25,730 nt of DNA from Priapulus caudatus (GCF_000485595.1 NW_014578322.1:16859-42588), one strand, 5' to 3'; shown: positions 1 through 10,085, numbered from the stretch's first letter. The notes: generated by a model not told the origin, from the sequence alone. Program-made: numbers and translations.

Positions 1-23
1 AGAGAGATAGGGAGAGAGATTGG

Positions 24-30
<7 letters not shown>

Positions 31-92
<62 letters not shown>

Positions 93-107
93 CGAGAGAG
101 AGAGATA
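31..107. repeat. (AG)n microsatellite
   Basis: An almost uninterrupted AG dinucleotide run starts in AG-rich flanking sequence at the window edge. Confidence 0.95.
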
Positions 108-233
108 TATCACATGCACCACGCTGAAGCATGACAAGGAATTCATGAGCGCGCACACGCGCGTAAACTACACTACCGCGCTGAGAACTGAAACCGCTGT
201 TATTATTGCTGTGGCAAACATCACATTGTTCAC

Positions 234-335
234 TCATCATCATCATCATCATATCATCATCATCATCGTCATCATCATAATCATCATCATCATCATCTTC
301 ATCATCATCACCACCACCATCATCATCGTCAGTGA
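234..335. repeat. (ATC)n microsatellite
   Basis: Trinucleotide CAT/ATC repeat with a few interruptions. It creates artificial His- and Ile-rich open frames. Confidence 0.95.
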
Positions 336-339
336 ATAG

Positions 340-1797
340 ATACATTATTTCATCATCACGACCACGAGTCGCACGTCGCGTCCGCGTATATAGAAATAAT
401 ATAGGTAGGGTGTCTCTATATAATTATTTCTATGCGTCCACGTAAAAAATTACAACTACGTTGGGCAATAATTACCGCAAAGTGGTGCGGGTCTATATAA
501 TTTCTATAGACTTACCCCATCCTAATACCATGTTGTGCCATCTCCTTAGCATGCCGTTCTTCGGCACCACTCTAGCCATCAGACTGTAGATATGTAGAGA
601 GTCGAGGAACAGCCAAGTGAACGAGACTGTGTACAGGTAATGCATGGCTACGGCTACCACCTTACAGATGACCTAAACAGGTAAAAAAATAGTCTGTTAA
701 CTTCTACGCACGTGGAATAGTTAATTGATCAATGTGAAACTGCTTGTGCGACGATGATATCATAGTGTTATTTAACATAATCTTAAAGCGAAACTACTTG
801 AAAGATAAAAAAAAAATCGCCATTATGTGTGTACGTCGCCATCATCACTACACAACCCAGCGTCATGTCAAAACACTCGCTACTAAAATGTCACCGACAT
901 GTTTGAGAAATTTACGCTGTGATCCAAACTAATCCATTTTTTTAATCAAGTCTTTGTTAATTCAGTTCAGTTACCCTCTGAGAAACGGGATTCTGTCTTC
1001 GGTCTATATATAGATATGCGATGCTTCGCATCAATATCTGGAGTTTCGTACGCTCGTAACCCGCCGCGACAAATCTACCCAGAACATATATCATATTATC
1101 GCGATAAATTAAACCGCACCTTTGTTTTGTTCTGTTTTCCTAACCTCGCAAGTTCCCCGTATTTCAAAAGCTCCTGTTGCTATAATCATTGGTAAGTATA
1201 AGCTGCAGGCTATTACTGGAGTGTACGTATAATATACCGTAGCATAGGTTAAAAAAAAACTCATCTTATCTATATTTATGTTATTATTATATATCATTTT
1301 ATGTAAACATGCGATGAATCTTTTCATCGCCTTCTCATCCAAACATCATGCATGACAATTCCGATATTTGATCTTGTTCCCGCCTACTGTTTACATCTAC
1401 ACATATAGATATATACGATAACGTTAAATTTCCGAACAACTTATTTAAGCTTATAGTCCCCACTAATAGGCCCCTGGATGATTTGCAAGCGTTTGCTGAG
1501 AAGGAAAATGCGTCCTATAACCCACGAAATAAAATCCCTTCGAAACCCGAAATAAATAATAATTATAAGAACTTTCATAGACTTCGAACGGTTCGTGCAA
1601 TATTCCTATCGGCAATACGAGTCGGAAATCATCGCCAATGGCTGCAAACCAAACGAGGCCATCTACTCGCAGAAAACCATCTCGAATGTAGATCGAATTC
1701 GAACTAAAGAAACTGAAGATAAAACAAAAACACAAAACAGGCGCTTTAAACCCGTCACGTACGCGCACGCGCTCTGACGCCAGATGGCGCCTTGCCG
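340..1797. other. No gene seen
   Basis: A/T-rich sequence with small hairpins, for example around 390-433 (TAGAAATAATATA with a near-inverted copy) and 501-521. Short open frames here show no domain, splice context or coding character. No RNA gene was recognised. Confidence 0.6.
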
Positions 1798-1814
1798 CAT
1801 CCGAGGTGGGGTGT

Positions 1815-2056
1815 TGCTATCCCCCGGGCGTGGAGGGACAGTCACGTGATACAGTTGACGTATACTTAAAGTGACGTAAAGATTCCACAGTCATACTTCC
1901 GTACTAGACATGGCCTTATATCCCTAACCCTAACCCTAACCTTAACCCTAACGCTAACCCCAACCCTAACCCTAACCCTATCCCTGATCCTAACCCTAAT
2001 CCTAACACTAATGCTGCCACATTGCGGTACTGTCCCTCCACGCCCGGGGGATAGCA
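1815..2056. repeat. Telomere-type repeat cassette between 28-bp inverted repeats
   Basis: Positions 1815-1842 and 2029-2056 are perfect inverted copies of a 28-bp sequence centred on a CCCGGG palindrome. Between them, about 1919-2010 is degenerate CCCTAA repeat. An 11-bp motif CATCCGAGGTG occurs in direct orientation just outside both arms (1798-1808 and 2062-2072). The arrangement looks like an inserted element or a repaired break, but no known family was recognised. Confidence 0.85.
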
Positions 2057-2072
2057 TTTCCCATCCGAGGTG

Positions 2073-3017
2073 TCCGCCTTCGCAGGAGAAAATTACGAGC
2101 GCGGTGGTTGAATTCCCACGTGGTGCGGCATATAACGATGAAAACAGATGCATGTTTAACTCCGTAGCCGGTGACGCGATCTGCTTTTTCGCACAAGCAG
2201 ATGACGACTGGATTCTCTCGGGTAGGATAGCCGAAATCATTAACTAATGTGTGAATAACGGATGCGCGTAACAATAGCAGCTTACATTGAAACATCAATG
2301 AGTATTTCTCATGGTAAGCATGCAGGACTTATGCAAAGCGTCTATACAGTAAGGGGAAGGGAGAAGGGTCCATTCCCAATTTCCCAGACAAAAAATATGT
2401 CATTTGCGGTGAGTCCTGATTCGTGAGCTCAACACTACTCCCCAATACGACAGTTAGGCTACACAGCCGAGGAATTCAAAGAGAGAAATGGCGGATAAAT
2501 TTCGTCTCGCAGGGCGCCACTTGTTTTAGTAGCATCCATGCAGACGACTGAACTGTATATAATAAAACTGTTATTATTTATAGCTCAGTAATGCAGACGC
2601 CTTGGGCATCGGACTGATTCTACTACGCGTGCGCAGTAGAGCCGGCGTCGGTGCATGAATGTAATGCCATATTATGTGTGATGTTCCCATATATGGCTAT
2701 AATGTTATATAGATGAAACTGTACGAACGTTAGTTGAAACGACACTTCGAAGAAATTTTTGATATAGTTTCATTCTGTAACACTATTATACACACTGCGT
2801 CATTTATTCGCATGCTACTATTACTGTATGCACTCACTCTGTACTTAACTCGGCAAGCCGTGATCATGCAAGCAATAATCGTCATTGCAAATGTCCACCA
2901 AATAATCACCAATTAATTCGTTCTTTCTCGGTAACGATACTCGAAACAAACTCAACGAAGAGTAGCGGTGGTTAAGAATATAATAAGACGCTCGAAATGT
3001 GGGGTCGTGATCGATAT
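2073..3017. other. No gene seen
   Basis: Unique-looking intergenic or intronic sequence of mixed composition. I saw no EGF exon, RNA gene or transposase motif in either strand. Confidence 0.55.
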
Positions 3018-3038
3018 TCACTCGGTTAGTCTGCTTAC

Positions 3039-3138
3039 CAGATGTTCCGTTCTATTAACGGCAAACAAGACGAGCAGATGAACGATGACTTGCGAGAGCT
3101 CAAAATTCATCTGAAGCAGCCTCTCCGGAGAGAAGTTC
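3039..3138 (-). CDS. Weak candidate exon, 100 bp
   Basis: A minus-strand segment is bounded by CATTACAG and CTG|GTAAGC, both strong splice signals. In one frame it reads FSPERLLQMNFELSQVIVH, continuing through a leucine/valine-rich stretch to NRTEHL, with no stop, incoming phase 2 and outgoing phase 0. It is 463 bp downstream of the tentative membrane exon, from which a phase-2 GTGTGG donor would be needed. There is no recognisable domain. The purine-rich repeat upstream inflates open frames here, so I give this low weight. Confidence 0.18.
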
Positions 3139-3224
3139 CTGTAATGACATCGGCTATATGGTAATCGGCGTAGCTTGCCCCTAGAGGGCGTGAGAAACGC
3201 ATTGTTACGTGGCCATCCGTGCGC

Positions 3225-3480
3225 ACGGGAGGAGGGACTGTGAGAGGGAGAGGCGAAGGGAGGGTAAGAAAGAGAAGAAAGGGAGGGAGGTGCAATGGGG
3301 AATTGAGGGACGAACAGAGGAGTAGTGATGGATGAACGGAGTGAGCTAGGGAGGGACGAAGGGAGGCGAGGAAGGAGATACGAAAGAGAGGGAGGGACAA
3401 CGGGAGGGAAAATAGATGAAAGAAGTGAGCGAGAGCATTGATTGTGATGGAAGGACTGAGGGAAGCAGGGAAGAATATTT
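3225..3480. repeat. Purine-rich GGGA/GA low-complexity tract
   Basis: The plus strand is dominated by GGGAGG, GAA and GAGG. The minus strand opens long Ser/Pro/Leu-rich frames that are a composition artefact. Confidence 0.85.
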
Positions 3481-3600
3481 AAAATGTGTGAGAAGGGTGT
3501 TATGAACAAGGGAAGCAGTTGTGTGTTTGTCGTAAGTAGAGCGCTCGCTGACTAGCTGACTAAACCGTGATCGGTACCCCATTTTCAGATGTCATTCACT

Positions 3601-3753
3601 TCACCCCCTTACACCTCCAGATCTTCGCTGGATGCCACCACACCTGAAGGCTGCGAATAGCGCCACCGTCGCTCCGATCGTGCCAATCAGAACGAAGCAG
3701 CCCGACCTCGTCGCCACGGCAACGCCGACTTCCGCCAGCACTTCCTTGATTTT
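3601..3753 (-). CDS. Tentative transmembrane exon (type I stop-transfer)
   Basis: The acceptor GTCTTTCAG precedes a minus-strand frame of 51 codons ending in TGA at 3601-3603. A good alternative donor (GGT|GTAAGG) would end the exon at 3613. The peptide has a charged lead-in (KIKEVLAEVG), then a hydrophobic run CFVLIGTIGATVALFAAF, then basic RCGGIQRRSGG, the order expected of a membrane segment with a cytosolic basic flank. This frame needs an incoming phase-0 junction, so it cannot join exon 21 directly (phase 1). At least one unseen exon would be required. No family was recognised. It could also be chance or an unrelated gene. Confidence 0.3.
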   Translation of the reverse strand, partial: KIKEVLAEVGVAVATRSGCFVLIGTIGATVALFAAFRCGGIQRRSGGVRG

Positions 3754-3766
3754 CTGAAAGACACCG

Positions 3767-5095
3767 GACAAGAGAGTTATCGGGCTGTTGCATCGAGTTG
3801 TGACGTGGGCGCGGAGGCAAAGACAACGATGGATCAGCTTGAAACGGCCGCACAAACAATACCAACAGTGCTGCCATGTGCGGAATCGATTTTTTGGTTA
3901 TGCTATTCGCGTAACTAGTTATCCGTGGGATTTTCGCCGGAGCGGTAATTTGCGAAAATGCGCAGGTAAATGTCGCACACAACATCGCCGGCCGTGTGTG
4001 ATTAGCTGATTACGACACGGTGGCAATTATTCGTGAGAACAGCGACAGCTTGAGATGTTACGCGCGGCGATGGGCAATACTTCGTGAGAGAGATAAATCT
4101 GCCTGGCGGGTTGAACAAACTGTCTACGATTATTTTGTGCGGTTACGAATAATTGTTCTAAATTTGGACGTTAGGGAATCATTCAGTAGGCACGCGTTTA
4201 CGCCACTTTGTTTTCCGATTCTCGGAGCTTTTTGCTTGTTTTCGCACGCATGCGCACGTATATCATCTGTGCTCCTAGTTTAGCGTGTACACGCGATCAT
4301 ACGTCGCGCCGACAATTCTGTCTAGCCCTGCACGTGGGACCTCCCCCCCCCGCGCGCGTGTTGAGGGTGCATGCGCTGTGCTTACCTCCTCTACTGACGG
4401 CACAGTTGGCTTCACTGCGTTTACGTGATGCAAAAAAACAGCAAACAAGAAGTACGGGTTTAATGTATTGCCAACAGACGTTAAGAACATGGATGAAACG
4501 TATAATAACATGATATGAGAGGAGATATCGAGCCAATCATGCACGAACATAACGATACGAAATCTTCTAGTGAAATATAGGAGAACGCTGGGGGAGAATG
4601 TCGCTCCAACATGCAAGATATGACAGCTTAGATAACTTATGCAAACACTGCTGACAGGAACCGCCCCTCCCCCTCCCCCCATTCCCCCTGCCTATCGCCC
4701 TTCGCAGATTCTATTTTGGTTTCCATCGCAACCGCAAACAAAACTCGACGTAGAGAATTCGAGGCAATGAGATCAAAAACTTGCTCAAAGACGAGGTAAT
4801 GCGGTATTTAGAGGTGTATCGCCTAAAAGACAAGTCCGCTTCGCGATTATGAAGTCGAAACGTTTCTATAAAATCAATCCTCGAAAGAGCTTTCGCCGTG
4901 TCGAATATCAGCTATCAGAATTAATCAGCTATTATGTGGGACAACATCCTGCGCTCATCTCCCTAGCACCGCATAGGGCGAAGTCAGTTTAGCTCACAAA
5001 AACCACTAAGATTTTACTACAGTTGCACGTTCGATATCTAGGGATATAAATTGGCCGCCAACTCCAGTAATATTCGATAAAGCGTAACAGGTAAG
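3767..5095. other. No gene supported
   Basis: Contains short open frames on both strands, C-rich runs (4340-4350, 4664-4690) and otherwise unremarkable sequence. An exon linking EGF exon 21 to the tentative membrane exon would have to lie between here and 7274, but I could not identify one. Confidence 0.5.
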
Positions 5096-5335
5096 ATTAA
5101 CACACACACGCACGCACGCTAGCAGGTATTCATTGCGCACGCACGCACACACGCATTCATTCACGCACGTATGCACGCACGTATGCACGCACGTACGCAC
5201 ACACGCATTCATTCACGCACGCACACACGTATGCGCGCACGCACGCACGCACGAACGTATTATTTCACTGACGCACGCACATACGTATGCACACACGCAT
5301 GCAGTACGCATTCCCTCGCGCACGTACGCATATAT
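5096..5335. repeat. (CGCA/CACA)n degenerate tetranucleotide repeat
   Basis: ACGCACGC and ACACACGC units alternate with ATTCATTC blocks, followed by a short TATATATA run. The ATTCATTCACGCACG block recurs at 5154 and 5207. Confidence 0.9.
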
Positions 5336-5702
5336 ATATGTATACGTTACGTTGTAACTGTACGTGCGCGATGGTAATGTTGCAGGAGAAACGAGAGCGT
5401 GCCACCAGAGAGAGAGAGAGAGATGTTGCGTGCCTGTTGCGATCATGTTGCGTGTGTAGCGTACCCCCAACCTATTGTGCGTATTCCCAGCGTATCCCCA
5501 ACCTATTAGTTGCGTGTGAGTTGCGTGTTAGTTGCGTACTACATGCGTGTTGAGAAATGGTATAAATAGTTGGCCTTTTCTAGATCGGTGTCAGTTGTTG
5601 GTGGACCTCCGAGGTGACAACGGGAGCTACCTCTTGCTGTTATTGGATATCAGTTTAATCTGGTCAATTTAGCACTCCAACACATACAGAATAGAATAAA
5701 TA

Positions 5703-5758
5703 GGAGAAGAAGAAGAAGAAGAAGAAGAAGAAGAAGAAGAAGAAGAAGAAGAAGAAGA
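5703..5758. repeat. (GAA)n microsatellite inside Harbinger copy 1
   Basis: About 18 GAA units. A shorter, interrupted GAA tract sits at the equivalent place in copy 3 (16107-16165), and its complement in copy 2 is reduced to about 14740-14790, so the tract is an inherited part of the element. Confidence 0.95.
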
Positions 5759-5784
5759 GTGTGGGTTAGACCATAGATTAGCAG

Positions 5785-6007
5785 GCGCCTTGACTTTGGT
5801 CTCTACGACCAGCTTCTGGTGGAGCTCCGGAACGAGGACTAGTGCATTCAAGAACTTCATGAGGATGCCCTCCTGAGATGTACGATGAGCTGCTACGGAG
5901 AGTTGGTCCTCGCATCACCAAGCAAAACACCAAGTACAGGCTGCCTGAGGCTGGCAGTTACTTTGCGGCACCTGGCCTCGGGTACCAAGTACTCCGACAT
6001 GCAGTTT
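5785..6007 (+). pseudogene. Harbinger (HARBI1/ALP1-like) transposase N-terminal fragment
   Basis: In two plus-strand frames the segment reads PEMYDELLRRVGPRITKQ followed by TLRHLASGTKYSDMQF, the characteristic N-terminal region of HARBI1/ALP1-like transposases of PIF/Harbinger DNA transposons. A frameshift separates the two motifs and another precedes the first. The catalytic DDE region is absent from this copy. It is non-functional and marks an internally deleted element. Confidence 0.75.
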
Positions 6008-6235
6008 TACCGTTATTACAGGTTTTTATTATTAACAGGTTTTTATATTACAGGTTTTTACCACGTGACCGATATTCGCAATTAGCACGCAACTAGCACG
6101 CAGGTCCAACGCAACTTATAAGTTTTGAACGCAACTCAAACGCAATCTCCTAAGTTCTGCACGCAACTCACACGCAACTCGTCTTCAGAAATTCAGAAAT
6201 TCAGAATGTTCAATAATTCTCTGCGAATGCCTGCG

Positions 6236-6320
6236 ATCAATTTATACGCAACAGGGACGCAACAGGGACGCAACAGGGACGCAACAGGTACGCTACGCAC
6301 GGAACACGATCGCAACAGGT
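6236..6320. repeat. Tandem ACGCAACAGG decamers in a Harbinger element
   Basis: Four consecutive ten-base units then degenerate ones. Related arrays at 6420-6505 use CGCAACCCACA. Both resemble subterminal arrays that transposases may bind. Confidence 0.8.
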
Positions 6321-6605
6321 AAGCAACTCATACGTTATGAACGCAGTAAGTTTTGAACGCAACTCAAACGCAACTCGTACGCAGGTGATCGCAGATATTG
6401 GGGGATCATAAGTTCAGTTCGCAACCCACACGCAACCCACACACAACCCACACGCAACCCACGCGCAACCCACACGCAACCCACAAGCAACTCACACGCA
6501 ACCCATAGGTTGAATAGGTTAGAAATTGACAAAATTGTTGATTTGGGTTGCGTTTGGTGCGTATAAAAATATTTTTTACACGCAACTCATAGGTTTCAGC
6601 ATACA

Positions 6606-6662
6606 GTGTCATGTATGATGTAGCAACAGATCCCGGTGTCATGTATGATGTAGCAACAGATC
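6606..6662. repeat. 30-bp tandem duplication
   Basis: GTGTCATGTATGATGTAGCA and the following AACAGATC occur twice with a 30-bp period, at the right edge of Harbinger copy 1. Confidence 0.9.
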
Positions 6663-6690
6663 GATTGTAAACATGCACTCGTTTAGGAGA

Positions 6691-7274
6691 CTATTATATT
6701 TTACTTCTAGCCTCATCCCCCTCCCACATTAATCATTTTACATCACATCGACGCACATTGAATGCTAGCGAAACAGTATCCACGTTTTCTGTAAACAACC
6801 AGCTCACATTTCAGCCCAGTATCTCCTTTTATTTGTTTAGAATGACGTTATTATACCCCTCTCTTACACGTTAAGAGAAACCCGACGCTCGTCGATTTTC
6901 GTGAGATAATTTTAGCATGACGACGTCGTGGACCAATGACAGGACTGCAAGAGGTCACGTGTCATCTCAGCTGATGTCCACATATCTATCTCTCTGAGTA
7001 ACACACACCGCAGACGCCGCGGCACCGTTCCCGCACCACTTATCAACGCCAGCGAACGCCCGTACGGCTCGTATAGGGTGAGATAATGAGCATACACATA
7101 CACATGCATTATCAAAAGTCCATAACAGAAATCCTTAATTTTTAATCCATTAATAATCTATCCTTAATAGAAGTCCATAGTTTTCTATTGTGGACTCTTG
7201 ATGCATATACATGCGCACGCGTGCAGATACTGATTAGCTCTCAAGCAAGCGGGGTTTGCGTCCTCCGTACATAC
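6691..7274. other. No gene seen
   Basis: Sequence downstream of EGF exon 21 in mRNA order. No EGF exon, poly-A context or repeat family was recognised. Confidence 0.55.
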
Positions 7275-7388
7275 CTATTTCACAGTTCTTCCCCTGGAAC
7301 CCGCTGCGGCATTCGCACTCATAGTCGTTGACATAGTCCGTGCATAGGCCGCCGTGAACGCACGGGCTGGAGGCACACTCGTATATCT
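7275..7388 (-). CDS. EGF-like exon 21 of 21 (last one visible)
   Basis: This 114-bp exon joins as E-I-Y-E-C, because the first split codon is GAG instead of GAT or GAC, and Tyr replaces the third calcium-site residue. The O-glucose motif CASSPC is present. The O-fucose site is absent (VHGGL) and GFQG replaces GYTG. It ends NCEI. The acceptor is GACAG and the donor GTATGT is good, so the transcript continues downstream. I found no further EGF module between here and position 1, so the remaining 3' exons are of another type or lie outside the window. Confidence 0.92.
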   Translation of the reverse strand, partial: RYTSVPPARAFTAAYARTMSTTMSANAAAGSRGRTVK

Positions 7389-7663
7389 CTGTCGATTAGT
7401 AAATTCATATGAGATTAGTATTAATATTTACAACGAGTAGAAGATATAAGCGAAGTTACATAGGAGAAGAAGAGAATGGAGTGTATGAGAAATCGGGAGC
7501 TGTGCGATATAACGGTATAGCTGTGCCTGATGTTTGATCTGTATGTGTGTCATTTTTTGCTTCGTGACAACTACTGTCAGTCTATTTCATTGTCCCCTTC
7601 GGCATCACGACAGGAGCGTTATCTGTTCCTTTCTCCACCCACTTCGTTGCCATGTACCCCTGA

Positions 7664-7852
7664 CAGGGGCGTGTACAGGATTTGTACCAGGGGGGGGGGT
7701 CTAACCCTAACCCAAACTTGCGAGCACGCGAGGGGGGTTCTGGGAGGCCCTCCCCCAGAAATTTTTTGAAATTAGACCCTCTTAAATGCGTTTTCTGCGC
7801 GAGCAGGGGGGGGGGCCGGACCCCCTGGACCCCCCCCCTGTACACGCCCCTG
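7664..7852. mobile_element. 189-bp MITE with 15-bp terminal inverted repeats
   Basis: CAGGGGCGTGTACAG at 7664-7678 is perfectly inverted at 7838-7852 (CTGTACACGCCCCTG). CCTGA immediately flanks both sides (7659-7663 and 7853-7857), a clean 5-bp target duplication. The interior is G-rich on one side and C-rich on the other and has no coding capacity. The CAGGGG terminus resembles hAT-type ends, but those make 8-bp duplications, so the superfamily is uncertain. It lies in the intron between EGF exons 20 and 21. Confidence 0.85.
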
Positions 7853-8033
7853 CCTGATCGTCATTTCTCACTGCTTCCGTCTATTCATCCTTATCTTCGC
7901 TGGCCAGATTCCCCTTCTTTCCCGTGTATCATCTTCTTTATATTCTATTCCATCTCCCTTGCCTTACTCCTCCCCCGATTTGCTCCCCTTCCCCCCCCCC
8001 TATTCTCATGATCCCTATCCTCACTATAATCAT

Positions 8034-8158
8034 AACTATCATCATTATCATCACCATCACCACCACCACCATCATCATCATCACCACTATCATCATCATC
8101 ATCATCCTCATCACCATCATCACCATCATTATCATCGTCGTCACCGTCCTCGCCATCA
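8034..8158. repeat. (ATC)n microsatellite
   Basis: Interrupted CAT/CAC trinucleotide repeat in the intron between EGF exons 20 and 21. It generates poly-His, poly-Ile and poly-Met frames that are not genes. Confidence 0.95.
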
Positions 8159-8335
8159 CACTCTCACGTCGCCGGGATGCCATATGTTCTCAGGACATCG
8201 TTAGAACTGTTTTTCGTTATCAGATAATGTTATCAGATAAGATTATAATAACATCTCGATCATTCTTTCTCCTCTGCCTGGTCGACCACGGCGTCGCGCA
8301 GAAGACGGCAGTGAGTGCGACGATAGAGGGCGCAC

Positions 8336-8449
8336 CTGCGTCGCAATCGTGGCCCGTGTAACCAGGCACGCACTCGCAGACGTAAGAATCCACTCGATCG
8401 CGGCAGGTGGCGTTGTTGTAGCACGGGTTCGACTCGCACTCCTGGATGT
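8336..8449 (-). CDS. EGF-like exon 20 of 21
   Basis: This 114-bp exon opens DIQEC, Gln replacing the third calcium-site Asp. The O-glucose (CESNPC) and O-fucose (C-YNNAT-C, with an overlapping Asn-Ala-Thr sequon) motifs are present. It ends GYTGHDCDA, where Asp-Ala replaces the usual Glu-Thr. The donor, GTGCGC, is weak, and the acceptor is TTCGCAG. The downstream intron carries the ATC microsatellite and the 189-bp MITE. Confidence 0.92.
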
Positions 8450-8583
8450 CTGCGAAAGCGTAATATAATTATAAAGGTATTATAAAGGTAATATGAACAC
8501 ATGTGCGCATATGTGTGCCGCGATGGCTGTTCATCTATGTCGACAACGGCAGGTATCTAAGCGTGAAGACAATTAAAGCCGGA

Positions 8584-8586
<3 letters not shown>

Positions 8587-8645
<59 letters not shown>

Positions 8646-8673
8646 TTTCTTTCCATTTCTCTCTATTTCTCTC

Positions 8674-8711
<38 letters not shown>

Positions 8712-8739
8712 TTTCTCTCTATTTCTCTCTATTTCTCTC

Positions 8740-8777
<38 letters not shown>

Positions 8778-8805
8778 TTTCTCTCTATTTCTCTCTATTT
8801 CTCTC

Positions 8806-8843
<38 letters not shown>

Positions 8844-8866
8844 TTTCTCTCTATTTCTCTCTCTGC
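8587..8866. repeat. (CT)n tract with a 66-bp higher-order repeat
   Basis: The TTTTACCATTTCT motif recurs with its A at 8642, 8708, 8774 and 8840, an exact 66-bp period over four copies, each followed by ATTTCTCTCT blocks and pure CT. It lies in the intron between EGF exons 19 and 20, so the transcript sense is GA-rich. Confidence 0.95.
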
Positions 8867-9053
8867 TTACACAAAACTCGCGAGCTGCAGGAAAGCCTAC
8901 CTAGCGCGCAGGCCTACTCGAGGTGAAACAGACTACGCTTAGACGAACGCGAGCAGCGGAAACGTCGCTAATGCCTCGCAGCATCGCGTGATGATCTCGG
9001 CAGACGGGGATAATTAATTAAATAAATAATTTAAATCGGCTGCCTCTTAGCAC

Positions 9054-9167
9054 CTGTCTCGCAGACGACTCCGGTGAAGCCAGGTAGACAGTCGCACACG
9101 AAGCGGTTGACGAGATCCACGCACGTGCCGCCGTGGTGACAAGGACGCGTCTGGCATTCGTCGATAT
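9054..9167 (-). CDS. EGF-like exon 19 of 21
   Basis: This 114-bp exon opens DIDEC. The first loop, CQTRPC, has Thr in place of the O-glucose Ser, so POGLUT1-type modification is not predicted. The O-fucose motif C-HHGGT-C and GFTG are present, and it ends VCET. The acceptor is ATGCAG and the donor is GTGCTA. With exons 17 and 18 it forms a run of three modules without the O-glucose motif. Confidence 0.93.
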
Positions 9168-9740
9168 CTGCATATGACGACGAGGGGAGGGGGAGGGGTG
9201 ATAGTTAGAGCTGGAATCTATATTGCCCCGCTGTCGCCAATAATTTTATGAAAAACGCTCGATACACGCGGTCGGTTCGATCTGCCGCCAGAAGGACGGT
9301 AAATGAAGCAAATTACCTGAATTAGCGATAAGCGAAAGTACGCAGTCATGCAACGCGGAGAAATTACATGCTTAACGTCGTGTAAGTAGTAGTAGAGTGA
9401 GCGATAGAGTGAGTGAGTAGTGAGGGTGTGGGGCAGTTGTTTTACGGGATGCAGAATTGCACCATTTTAACTATCGGGAAATTGAAACCACGTGAATTTT
9501 TAAAATTCAGATTATTAGGGAGTTTAAAGAACTGAACGCTGCAACTTTATTCATCTGGGAACTGGGAAATAGCATCTTTATTACGTAGTACACTTGTAAC
9601 GGACCCCCACCCTCTATCTTTCCTCAGTGGCAGACCACTTATGAAATCGTCGTGAATGCGCTCCAATGGTCCGTCTACGCGTAACTAGATGGCAGCACTG
9701 TCACAACATCCGCTAAAGGCGAGCGAGACATGGCGCCCAC

Positions 9741-9854
9741 CTGTCTCACAGTTGCTTCCGGTGTAGCCCTCCGCACAGCTGCAGGTGTAGGCGTCTACGC
9801 CGTCCCTGCACGTGGCTCCGTTACGGCAGGGCGAGGCAGCGCAATCATCGATAT
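9741..9854 (-). CDS. EGF-like exon 18 of 21
   Basis: This 114-bp exon opens DIDDC. The first loop, CAASPC, places Ser one residue too late for the O-glucose consensus. The O-fucose motif C-RNGAT-C is intact, and the end reads GYTGSNCET. The acceptor is CTGTAG and the donor is GTGGGC. Upstream of the acceptor the sense strand is a GTGT/GCGT-rich tract (plus 9890-10085) and not a normal polypyrimidine run. Confidence 0.93.
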
Positions 9855-9884
9855 CTACAGAGAGAGCAACTACAGAGACACACA

Positions 9885-10085
9885 TACGCGCGCAGACAGA
9901 CACAGATACGCACGCACGCGCAGTCTTGCGCACACAGAGACACACACGCGTACACTCACGGACACACACGCGTGCACGCACATGTACATACACACTCAAC
10001 AGCCACGCACAGTAACATACGGACACAAAAAAACGTACAGAGACACGCGCACGCATATACGGAGACAGGTATAGACACACACAAC
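9885..10085. repeat. ACAC/ACGC low-complexity tract
   Basis: Degenerate CA-rich repeat directly upstream, in mRNA sense, of the EGF exon 18 acceptor. Confidence 0.85.

Larger units (their letters stand above)
5424..6690 (+). mobile_element. Decayed PIF/Harbinger element, copy 1
   Basis: The segment shares a long block with 15740-16690 (direct) and 13200-15240 (inverted). The shared block includes a GTTGCGTG-rich end, a GGTGGACCTCCGAGG segment, a GAA tract, a transposase start and a CGCAACCCACA-rich end. The transposase is broken and stops after about 70 codons, replaced by short GCAAC-type repeats. Exact termini and target duplication were not resolved, so the coordinates are approximate. 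Confidence 0.7.

Noticed and set aside
145-339. Frame with six consecutive His residues and an Ile-rich tail
   Set aside because: Product of the ATC microsatellite.
3018-3509. 163-codon Ser/Pro-rich minus-strand frame
   Set aside because: Mostly the purine-rich low-complexity tract. Only the short splice-bounded 3039-3138 part was kept, at low confidence.
4275-4682. 135-codon minus-strand frame
   Set aside because: Starts in a C-rich run, has no recognisable domain, and overlaps another frame of similar quality. No splice support.
7664-7852. Reading the G-rich segment with CTAACCCTAACCC as an interstitial telomere
   Set aside because: The telomere-like unit is only two copies inside a well-defined inverted-repeat MITE.
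8503-8904. Plus-strand Ser/Leu/Tyr-rich open frame of 133 codons
   Set aside because: It is the 66-bp CT-type repeat read as protein, with no splice, start or domain evidence.
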